Shown here: one piece after another, positions 23,473-31,700 of the stretch
Numbering within the stretch: the first letter of the stretch is position 1
Layout of the letters: every line of letters begins with the position of its first letter
NCBI GenBank assembly: GCA_023701285.1
Contig: JAMPXH010000027.1
Location: 1-39,887, forward strand
Direction: 5' to 3'
Length of the DNA stretch: 39,887 nucleotides
DNA from: Candidatus Didemnitutus sp.
Lineage (GTDB): Bacteria > Verrucomicrobiota > Verrucomicrobiia > Opitutales > Opitutaceae
Notes under the pieces: model-generated
What the model saw: only the letters and a program-made list of their open reading frames with translations
What the model was told of the DNA's origin: nothing
The model's database searches: none
Program-made: the position numbers and the translations under genes

Positions 23473-24657
23473 TCAGCGAGGGGATGCGGGCGCGCCGGCG
23501 TGTCCCGCGCCGTGCACGGAGCAGGTGATGATGTAGCCCTGCACGTCGTCGTAATTGGCGCTGTAGCTGCCGCCCCCGATGCAGGCCGGCATCGTGCGGA
23601 TGTATTTGTCCGGCCCGACGATGTCGTCCCAGGTTTCGGCGCCCTTGCCGTTTTCGAGGCGGTATTGGTCGAAGGCGGCGGAGAACATGCGTTGGTTGTT
23701 TACACAGACTTTCTCCTGCGAAGTCTGCCGGACTTTCTGGAAGGCGGGGATGGCCATCGCGGCCAGCAAGCCGATGACGACGATCATCACCATCGCGCCG
23801 GCGGGCGAGGCGGAGCCGGCACCGCCGCCGGGCATGAAGAGCCCGAGCAGATACGCCAGCGGGTGGCGCGGCGCGCGCGGCGGCGGGGCACCGTCGGCCA
23901 GCGCCATGACGTCCGTGACGCGGCGCGAGAGGGTCGGGTAGGTGGATGTGAGCTCGTGCAGCGACACGAAGAAGCCGCGCTCCTGCGCGTATTGTCCGGC
24001 GTAGGCGGCGGCGTCGATGCGGCGGCCGTGCTCGCGTCCGCCGGCCAGAACCAGCAGGCCGCGCGTGGCCGCGCCGACGTCCTGCGCGGCGAAGGCGCCG
24101 TAGCGATCGCAGGAAGTCTCCCACGCACGCCGGTAAGCGGGCCCGAGCAGCGGGAAGAACAATCCGGGGGCGAGAAAGACCTGCTTCAGGATGTGGCCGC
24201 TCTTCAGGTGGCCGATCTCGTGTCCGAGGAGGAAACGCATCTCGGGCGAGTCCGGTCCGAGCGCCTCGAGCAGGTCTGAATAGACCACGACGAAGTCGCG
24301 GCCGGTGTGGCGCGTGGCAAAGGCGTTGAGCATGCCGCCGGATTGCAGGATGTAGAGGCCGGGCACCTGGCGCAGGCCGAGGCGCGCGCAGACGTCGACA
24401 AAGGCCCGGTGCAACTCAGGCATCTGGCGCTCGGTGACGCGCACCGCCTCGGCACGGAGATACGCGACGAGCAGCCCGTTGCCGAGCCAGAGGATGAAGC
24501 CGAAGAGCAAGGCGTAGAGAAGGCCGACGATCGTCAGCGCGAGGCCGAGCCAGACGAGGATCGACACGATCAACACCCACACGAAGTAGGTGTTTTCCTT
24601 GGCGACGGTGAGCTTGGCGGGCGAGAGCCCGAGCGGGGTAACAGTAGTGTCAGACAT
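23473..24657 (-). CDS. M48-family metallopeptidase fused to a pseudopilin-like domain
   Basis: A 394-residue membrane protein. Two TM helices (about residues 24-66) precede an M48 zinc peptidase domain with HEIGH (146-150) and a candidate third ligand E180 in AWETSCDRYG. After a Pro/Gly-rich linker, a third TM (MVMIVVIGLLAAMAIPAF, about 289-306) leads into a segment built like a type IV pseudopilin: KVRQ..., a conserved-looking VCVNNQRMFSAAFDQYRLEN, DIVGPDKYIRTMPACIGGGSY and a final CSVHG. That layout matches verrucomicrobial prepilin-like proteins, but the cleavage motif (GFTLxE) is absent. HtpX-type quality control is the default for M48; the fused tail suggests a pilin-derived sensing or anchoring module. 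I chose the ATG at 24657 over 24723 because it starts a normal polar N-terminus. Confidence 0.88.
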   Translation of the reverse strand: MSDTTVTPLGLSPAKLTVAKENTYFVWVLIVSILVWLGLALTIVGLLYALLFGFILWLGNGLLVAYLRAEAVRVTERQMPELHRAFVDVCARLGLRQVPGLYILQSGGMLNAFATRHTGRDFVVVYSDLLEALGPDSPEMRFLLGHEIGHLKSGHILKQVFLAPGLFFPLLGPAYRRAWETSCDRYGAFAAQDVGAATRGLLVLAGGREHGRRIDAAAYAGQYAQERGFFVSLHELTSTYPTLSRRVTDVMALADGAPPPRAPRHPLAYLLGLFMPGGGAGSASPAGAMVMIVVIGLLAAMAIPAFQKVRQTSQEKVCVNNQRMFSAAFDQYRLENGKGAETWDDIVGPDKYIRTMPACIGGGSYSANYDDVQGYIITCSVHGAGHAGAPASPR

Positions 24658-24808
24658 GATTGGGAATGATGAGGAACGGCCCGTGTGCCCGCGAAATTGC
24701 CGGGTCGCAGGATGCGTTTCCACCGCAAAACCGCCGTGACACAGTCGTCTTGGCGGTGCGGGTCGTCTTCCGCCGCGCGCGGCGCACCCCTCGGCGCGCG
24801 GCGGGCGT

Positions 24809-25468
24809 TCACTGCGGCTGGCGCAGGTATTTGCTGACGGCCTGGGTGCGCGAATGCACCTGCAGCTTCTCGTAGATGCGGCGGATGTAGGTGTTCACCG
24901 TCGGCACGCTGACGCCGAGGGATTCCGCGATCTCCTTGTAGAGATAGCCCTGGCTGAGGAGATCGAGGACGGATTGTTCGCGCGGCGAGAGGTGCGTGAG
25001 CTCGGCGGCGGCGCTCGTGGCGGCGGCGGTCGGGGCGGGGGCGGGCACGGCGGCGAAGGATTGCACGACCTTGCGCGCGATGCCGCTGCTCATGGGCGAG
25101 CCGCCCTGCAGGATCTGCGCGATGGCGGCGAGGAGCTCCTCGCGGCTCGTGCTCTTGAGCAGGTAGCCGGTCGCGCCCGCGGCGAGCGCGGCGAAGATGT
25201 GCTCGGGGTCCTCGTAAACGGTGAGCATGAGGAACTGCGTCTGCGGGAGCTGCGGCTTGAGGCGGCGCACGGCCTCGACGCCGTTGAGCTCGGGCAGGTT
25301 GATGTCGGTGAGCACGACATCGGGGCGCAGCGCGGGCAATTCCTCCAGCGCGGGCGCGCAGCGCGGGTAGGCGCGCACGAGCTCGAGATCGGGCGCGCCG
25401 GCGATCAGGTCGGTCAGGAACTTCCGGGTCAGGTCGTCGTCCTCAATGATGGCGAGGCGGGTTTTCAT
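24809..25468 (-). CDS. NarL/FixJ-type response regulator with LuxR HTH
   Basis: A 219-residue regulator. The receiver domain has IIEDDD, acceptor Asp55 in LTDINLPELNG, LMLTVYED and the conserved Lys in LLKSTS. An Ala/Pro-rich linker leads to a LuxR-type HTH (LSPREQSVLDLLSQGYLYKE, then VSVPTVNTYIRRIYEKLQVH). The gene overlaps the end of the sensor kinase gene by 26 bp, so kinase and regulator are a translationally coupled pair. I chose the ATG at 25468 because it is the only start that gives a normal receiver N-terminus. Its targets are unknown; the divergent pectinase gene is the closest candidate. Confidence 0.95.
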   Translation of the reverse strand: MKTRLAIIEDDDLTRKFLTDLIAGAPDLELVRAYPRCAPALEELPALRPDVVLTDINLPELNGVEAVRRLKPQLPQTQFLMLTVYEDPEHIFAALAAGATGYLLKSTSREELLAAIAQILQGGSPMSSGIARKVVQSFAAVPAPAPTAAATSAAAELTHLSPREQSVLDLLSQGYLYKEIAESLGVSVPTVNTYIRRIYEKLQVHSRTQAVSKYLRQPQ

Positions 25469-28400
25469 CGGGATGGGTGGAGGGCAGCGGCACGCGGAGG
25501 GTGACGACGGTGCCGCCGGTCGGGGCGGTGGCGAGGGTGCATTCGCCGTGGAGGTCGGCGAGGTGTTGGCGCAGGTTGGCGAGGCCGTTGCCGGCGGCGA
25601 TGCGATCGGGCGTGCGCGTGCCGGCTGGCGCGGCATCGAGGCCGCGGCCGTTGTCGACGATGCGGAGCGTGAGCGCGGCGGGTTGCACCTCGAGCTGCAG
25701 CGTGACCGTGGTGGCGCCGGAGTGTTTCACGGCGTTGTGGAGCGCCTCGCGGCAGCTGAGGAAGAGATTGTGGCGGAGCTGGCTGGAGAGCGCGATGGCG
25801 GGCGTGGGGTTCGGCGCCTCGAGGCGGCAGCGCATGCCGGCGGCGGCGAGGAATTCCTGCGCGAAGTTGGCGAGGTAATAGACGAGGCTCTCGAGGTTGT
25901 CGTGCCGCGGGTTCACGGCCCACACGATCTCGTCGAGGGAGCGGGTGATGGCGCGGGTGGCGTCGTGGATCTTGTCCAGCGGCTCGGAGGGCGCGGCCTG
26001 CTGCTGCTTGGCGGTCTGGGTCAGCAGGCTGATGCGCGTGAGGGTGGCGCCGATGTCGTCGTGGATGTCGCGGGCGATGCGGGTGCGCTCGCGCTCGATG
26101 GCGCGGGCCTGCTCGGCCTGGCGCAGGCGGCGCTGGAGGCGGCGGTGGGACCAGGTGCGGATGACGAAGCCGAGCGCGGCCAGCACGGCGGTCGCGGCGG
26201 CGAGGAGGAACCACCAAGTCTGCCACCACGGCGTGGGCACGACGAGGGTGAGCAAGGCGGGTTGCAGATGCCAGCGGGCGCCGCCGTGGCTCACACGCAC
26301 GGCGAGCACGTAGCGTCCGGGCGGCAGGCGCGGGTAGGTGACGGTGCGGTCGGGACCGAGCACGGTCCAACCCTCGTCAAAGCCCTCGAGGCGCACGCGC
26401 AGGAGGATGCTCTCGGGCATGGCGAGGTTGAGCGCGGCGAGGCGGAGCTGGACCTTGCGCACGGGGGCGGGCAGCTCGACGCGGGCGGCGAGCGGCTGCG
26501 GCGCGTCGTCGAACGTGAGCGCGGCGAGCTCGACCGGCGGCACGGTGTCGCGGCCCTGCGCGACGACGGCGGGATCGGTGCGCAACACACCGCGCCGGGT
26601 GGCGAACCAGAGCGTGCCGTCGGGCGCCTTCCACGCGGCGGGTTGGTAGATGCCGAGGCAGGAGAGGGGCGGCACGCCGTCGTCCTTGCCGACCATGATG
26701 GTGTGGACGTAGTTGGCGCGGCCGGCGGCGAAGGCGCGCACCTGCTCGACGTGCGCCCAGAAGATGCCGCCGCGCGTGGCGAACCAGTAGCGGCCGTGGT
26801 CGTCGAGGAGGAGTTGGGAGACATTGCTGTTGGGCAGACCGTGCTCGCGATCGAGCGCCCGCGGCGCGCGGAAATCGCCGGGGGCGAACATCAGCACGCC
26901 GCGGCGCGTCGTGCCGATCATGAGCCGGCCGTCGGCGTCGAAATGAATCACCTGCAGGGCGCCCGACTCGGCCGCGTCGGGGAAATCGACGCGCTCGAAG
27001 CCGTCGGCGGTCGAGCGGAAGAGCGCGCCGTTGGCCGCGCCGAGCCAGATGCGGCCGGCGGCGTCCTCGGCGAAGGCGCGCACCTCGCGGCCGTCGAAGC
27101 CGCGGCTGCGGTCGAAGACCGTGAGCTCCCCGGCGCGCCAGCGGCCGATGCGCTCGGGCTCGAGCGCGAGCCAGTAATCGCCGTTGCGGGCGACGAAGGT
27201 GCTGCGCACGTCGCGCCACGCCGCCAGCTCCGGGACGCGGATGAGGCTCTCGGGCTTCTCCGGGTCGGTGTGAAACACGCCGAGGCCGGACGCGATCCAC
27301 ACGCGGCCGTCGGGCGCGGGGTGGACGGAGCGGGCGCTGAAGGACGGCCAGCCGGCGCGGCGGGCGAGGGGATCGACGTTGCCACTTTCGACCCGCGCCA
27401 CGCCGCCGTCGCGGTTGGCGAGCCAGAGGGCGCCGCGGGGATCGGCGGCGACGGTGTAGCTGTAGTTGTCGTGCAGCCCGCGCTCGCGGTCGAAGAGCTG
27501 GTGCGCCTGCACGCGCAGGCGGTTGAGGCCGCCGCCGTCGGTCGCGATCCAGAGCGAGTCGTCCCCGTCCTCGCAGAGGCCGGCGATGTCGTCGCTGGAG
27601 GTGGGCACCTGCCGGAGTTCCTCGCCGGCGAGGCGGTGCAGGCCCTGGGAGCGCGTGCCGAACCAGAGGCGGCCTTGGCGGTCTTCGAGCGCGGCTTGCA
27701 GGTAGAGCGCACGCAGCGTCTCGGGCAGCCGGCGGATCTCGGTGAAGCCACTCCCGGCGGCATCGCCGCGGTAGAGCGTCGTGCGCGCGACGAGCCACAC
27801 GCCGCCGCTGCGGCCGGGGAAGATCTTCAATTCCGTCTCGGGGTAGGGCAGGGGCACCTCGCGCGCGCCGGTGCGGTCCAGCCGGTGCACGGCGTTGTTC
27901 CACAGCGCCCAGGTGCGGCCGGCGGCGTCGCTGGCGAACAGCCACGGGCGCTTCGACGTGCTGCCGGCGAGCGTGTCGACGCGGCCGCGTGCCGCGCCTT
28001 GCCGCCAAAGCAGCGTGCCGTCCGCGCAGCCGATCCAGCGCGTGCCGTCGGCCGCGTGGAAGGCCGCCTGCGGGGATTTTTCCGCGAGGAGCGGCTCGGG
28101 GACGAAATGAAACGCGCCGCGCCGCCACAGGTGGTAGCCCGCCGTGAGGTCGTGGCGGTCGCGCGTGCCGGGCAGGAGCAGTTCGCCGTCCTGCGCCGGT
28201 CCGGCCGGGGGCGCGCTGAAACCGCGCAACACGGCGCCCTCGGGCACCGGAACGGGGAGAAAGGTCGTGCCGTCGAAGCGCGCGAGCGTCGTCTTGCTCA
28301 CGGCCCAGAGGTAACCGTGCGCATCCTGTGTCACGCCCAGCATGTCGTCCGACGGCAGACCCTCGCGTTCCTGCCAGCTGCGCAGGGTGAACGCGGAGGG

Positions 28401-28511
28401 TTCCATCGGTTCGACCCGCTCGGGACCGGCTTCGCACGTGCCGGCGGCGAAGCCGAGGACGACCAGCAAGGCGCCGTGAAACAGGGGAGAGAGCCTGAAG
28501 GGGTGGGGCAT
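25443..28511 (-). CDS. sensor histidine kinase with two-component propeller (Reg_prop) sensor and Y_Y_Y domain
   Basis: A 1022-residue kinase. A signal peptide (FHGALLVVLGFAAGTCEA) is followed by about 680 residues of beta-propeller repeats of the Reg_prop type (recurring D..G.lW.at..gl.r, e.g. DGDDSLWIATDGGGLNRL). A Y_Y_Y domain follows (LEGFDEGWTVLGPDRTVTYP, LPPGRYVLAVRV), then one TM (WWQTWWFLLAAATAVLAALG). The kinase is HisKA_3 (RTRIARDIHDDIGATLTRIS) with an HATPase (VDNGRGLD, GNGLANLRQHL). This architecture resembles polysaccharide sensors of Bacteroidetes, except that the regulator is a separate protein here. The propeller is predicted periplasmic. I chose the ATG at 28511, which places the signal peptide at the N-terminus. 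The pectinase gene diverges from it, so pectin fragments are a plausible but unproved ligand. Confidence 0.94.
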   Translation of the reverse strand: MPHPFRLSPLFHGALLVVLGFAAGTCEAGPERVEPMEPSAFTLRSWQEREGLPSDDMLGVTQDAHGYLWAVSKTTLARFDGTTFLPVPVPEGAVLRGFSAPPAGPAQDGELLLPGTRDRHDLTAGYHLWRRGAFHFVPEPLLAEKSPQAAFHAADGTRWIGCADGTLLWRQGAARGRVDTLAGSTSKRPWLFASDAAGRTWALWNNAVHRLDRTGAREVPLPYPETELKIFPGRSGGVWLVARTTLYRGDAAGSGFTEIRRLPETLRALYLQAALEDRQGRLWFGTRSQGLHRLAGEELRQVPTSSDDIAGLCEDGDDSLWIATDGGGLNRLRVQAHQLFDRERGLHDNYSYTVAADPRGALWLANRDGGVARVESGNVDPLARRAGWPSFSARSVHPAPDGRVWIASGLGVFHTDPEKPESLIRVPELAAWRDVRSTFVARNGDYWLALEPERIGRWRAGELTVFDRSRGFDGREVRAFAEDAAGRIWLGAANGALFRSTADGFERVDFPDAAESGALQVIHFDADGRLMIGTTRRGVLMFAPGDFRAPRALDREHGLPNSNVSQLLLDDHGRYWFATRGGIFWAHVEQVRAFAAGRANYVHTIMVGKDDGVPPLSCLGIYQPAAWKAPDGTLWFATRRGVLRTDPAVVAQGRDTVPPVELAALTFDDAPQPLAARVELPAPVRKVQLRLAALNLAMPESILLRVRLEGFDEGWTVLGPDRTVTYPRLPPGRYVLAVRVSHGGARWHLQPALLTLVVPTPWWQTWWFLLAAATAVLAALGFVIRTWSHRRLQRRLRQAEQARAIERERTRIARDIHDDIGATLTRISLLTQTAKQQQAAPSEPLDKIHDATRAITRSLDEIVWAVNPRHDNLESLVYYLANFAQEFLAAAGMRCRLEAPNPTPAIALSSQLRHNLFLSCREALHNAVKHSGATTVTLQLEVQPAALTLRIVDNGRGLDAAPAGTRTPDRIAAGNGLANLRQHLADLHGECTLATAPTGGTVVTLRVPLPSTHPDENPPRHH

Positions 28512-28581
28512 GGGCAACCGGCGCGAAATCAACGCCCTGGGCCGGCGCCGGGCAATCCCGCTTCTGCGCGCATCGATGAGA

Positions 28582-28603
28582 ATGTCGTCAAATTTGACGA
28601 CAT
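28582..28603. promoter_or_regulatory. perfect 22-bp palindrome, probable operator
   Basis: ATGTCGTCAAA is followed immediately by its exact reverse complement TTTGACGACAT. It lies in the 195-bp gap between the divergent sensor kinase and pectinase genes, 71 bp before the kinase start and 104 bp before the pectinase start. Perfect dyads of this size without a loop usually bind dimeric repressors (GntR, LacI or similar). No regulator of that kind is encoded in the window. Confidence 0.65.
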
Positions 28604-28706
28604 GACGGCCCGTCGCTATCCGCGCATAGTGGTTCGTCCGCGCGCGCCTGCGCGCCTCCGCCTCATTCCCCCGCTGTCCCCCCGCGCCGTCCCGGTGCGT
28701 CTCCCC

Positions 28707-31700
28707 ATGTCACTTTCCCGCTCGCTCCTTCTCGGCGCCACGCTGCTGGCGTCGCTCCTGCCCTTGGCCGCCTCGCGCTCGCTGGCGCAGACGAAAGTCG
28801 TCAACGACGCTTTCACTGCCGGCAGCACCATCAACAGCAACCCGGCCAATCCCGCGGTGCCGTCGCCCACCGCGATCGCCTACCAGCAGATCGCCACGAA
28901 GGTGCTCAACCCCGCGCCGCCGGTCCTCGCGGCCAACAGCCTGCGGCACGGCATCGTCAGCACGTCCTCCGGCCTGAGCCACATCCAGGCGCTGTTCACG
29001 AACTACCCGGTCAATCTCGCGAACGACGGCGACTACATCGAGGCGACCGTCACCTTCGTCTCCGAAGGCGGCATCCTCACGGCGCACAGCAACAGCGCCG
29101 TTTATGTCGGCCTCTACGATGCGAACCAAGTCGGCCCGATGCCCGGCGGCATCGCCAACTCCACCGCGGCTGTCGCCGGCTTCGCCCAGAATTGGCAGGG
29201 TTACGTCAACCGCTACTTCGGCCCCGGCGGCGGCAACGGCTTCGTCTATCGCGCGGCGCGCGGCGCCACCGACGGCAGCAATCAGGACGTGGTCTTCAAC
29301 TTCCTCAGCAGCCCCCCGCGCGTCGGCTCGGACATCACGTCCACGCTGACGCCGTTGGTGACCGCGGCGCCTTACACCATCGTCTATCGCATCACGCGCA
29401 CCGCCACGGGTGTTGCCCTCAGCACGACGCTCTACGCCAGCGACACGCCCACCGGCACGCCGCTGCACACGCAGACCAACACGGCCACCGGCATGGCCAC
29501 GACCAAGTTCGACGCCCTCGCGGTCGGCTACCGCTGCGTGGCCAGCGTCGCGAGCGTCATGAACATCAAGGCCATCAAGGTCGTCACCACGGGCGCGACC
29601 ACGATCGTCCCGGAAATTCTCGCGCCCCCCCTGAGTCTCACCAAGAGCCTCGGCGAAACGGTCGAGTTCAGCGTGCAGGCCGACGGCGGCGCGGGCACGA
29701 CGCTTACTTACCAATGGTTCAAGGGCGCGGAGCCGATCTCCGGCGCGACCGCGGCCAGTTACACCATCGCCGCCGCGGCGCTCGCCGACGCCGGCAACTA
29801 CACCGTGGTCGTCACGAGCCCCGCCGGTTCCACGACGAGCGCCGTCGCGACGCTCGACGTCACCACCGGTGCCGTGGCCCCGGCCATCCTCGTCGAGCCC
29901 CAGGGCGCGACGATCCTCGTCGGTGGCACGCACACCTTCACGACCGCGGCCAACGGCACCTCGCCGCTCGCCTACCAGTGGCAGCGCAGCACGAACGGCG
30001 GCACCGATTGGACCGACATTCCCTCCGCGACCGCCACCAGTTACACGCTCGCGGGCGCCACCCTCGGCGACGCCGCCCTCTACCGGGCTGTCGTGACCAA
30101 CGGCCAGGGCTCCGCGACCAGCGCGGCCGTCGCCTTGGTCGTCAACCAAGCCCCACAGATCACCGTGCAACCCGTCGGCGGCTCGATCGCGCTCGGCGGC
30201 TCGCTCACCTTGAGCGTCACCGCCACCGGCACTCCGGCACCGACCTATCAATGGCGGAAGAACGGCACCCCGATCGACGGCGCCACCAGCTCCACCTTCA
30301 CGATCAGCGGCGCGACCGGCGCCGACACCGGCGGCTACACCGTCGTGGTCTCCAACGTCGTCAGCTCCGTCACCAGCGCCACCGCCGCCGTCGGTGTGCT
30401 CTCGCCGACACTCGCTCCGACCGCCTTCACGCCGACCGCCGCGGCTGGCGGTCGCAACCCCGACACCCGCCTCACGATCGCGTTCAACGAGTCGCTGTCG
30501 GTCGGCGTCTCCGGCGTCATCCGCATCCACAACGCCGCCGACCACAGCGTCGTCGACACCATCGATCTCGTCGCCGGCACCACGTTGCGCGACTCGCTGC
30601 GCGCCGGCAACGCCCTCTCCACGCAGCTCCTGCCGGTGCAGAAGAAGCCGATCGGCGGCATCCCGAACGATTTCAACTACTACCCCATCACCGTCTCCGG
30701 CAACACGGCCACGATCCACCCGCGCAACGGCGTGCTCGCCTACGGTCAGACCTACTACGTCACCATCGAGCCCGGCGCCTTCGTCAACGCCTCCGGCGAG
30801 ACCTTCGCCGGCCTCAGCGACCCGCAGGCCTGGCGCTTCTCCATCAAGGCGAGCGGTCCCGCCGCGGGCACGACGACGCTCCGCGTCGCCGCCGACGGCT
30901 CGGCCGATTTCGACACCATCCAGGCCGCGCTCGATTTCATCCCGGCCAACAACACCACGCCCACGCTCATCCACGTGAAGAGCGGCACCTACTTCGAGAT
31001 GGTCGGCTTCCAGCAGAAGCACAACGTCACCATCCTCGGCGAGCACGTCGACGGCACCGTCCTCGTCTACCCGAACAACAACACCTTCAACAGCGTCTCC
31101 GGCGTCTATCACCGCGCCACGCTCGTCGCCCAGAGCGTCCGCGACTTCACGCTCGCCAACCTCACCATCATCAACTCCACGCCGCAGAACGGCACGCAGG
31201 CCGAGGCCCTCGTCCTCAACGGCGCCAGCGCCACCATCGGCCGCAACATCGTCACGAACTGCAAATTCTACAGCTACCAGGACACCGTCCAGTTCAACAA
31301 GCAGACCTACGTCAACGACAGCGTCATCCACGGCGACGTCGACTTCCTCTGGGGCGACGGCCCCGCGTTCATCGAGAACTGCGACATCCGCTTCCTGCGC
31401 AGCGCGGGTTACCTCACCCAGATCCGCAACTCCGCCGCCAACCACGGCTACGTCTTCGTCAACTGCCGCTTCACCGCCCCCGCGGACATCACCGGCGTGT
31501 TCCTCGGCCGCATCGACCCCAATTCCTTCCCCGCCAGCGAGGTCGTGATCCTCGACTCCACCTTCGGCGACGCCACCCAGAACGCCTTCCTCGCCACCGC
31601 CACGGGCGCCGTCGGCTCGAACTACGCCGCCGGCTGGTGGCGCCTGGACGGCACGACCAACACCAACAACGCCGGCAACGTGCGCTATTGGACCGACAAC

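Noticed and set aside
25446-28706. Plus-strand extension of the pectinase frame by 1087 codons
   Set aside because: The stretch is antisense to the sensor kinase and is Arg/Ala/Gly-rich with no domains. The signal peptide directly after the ATG at 28707 marks the real start.
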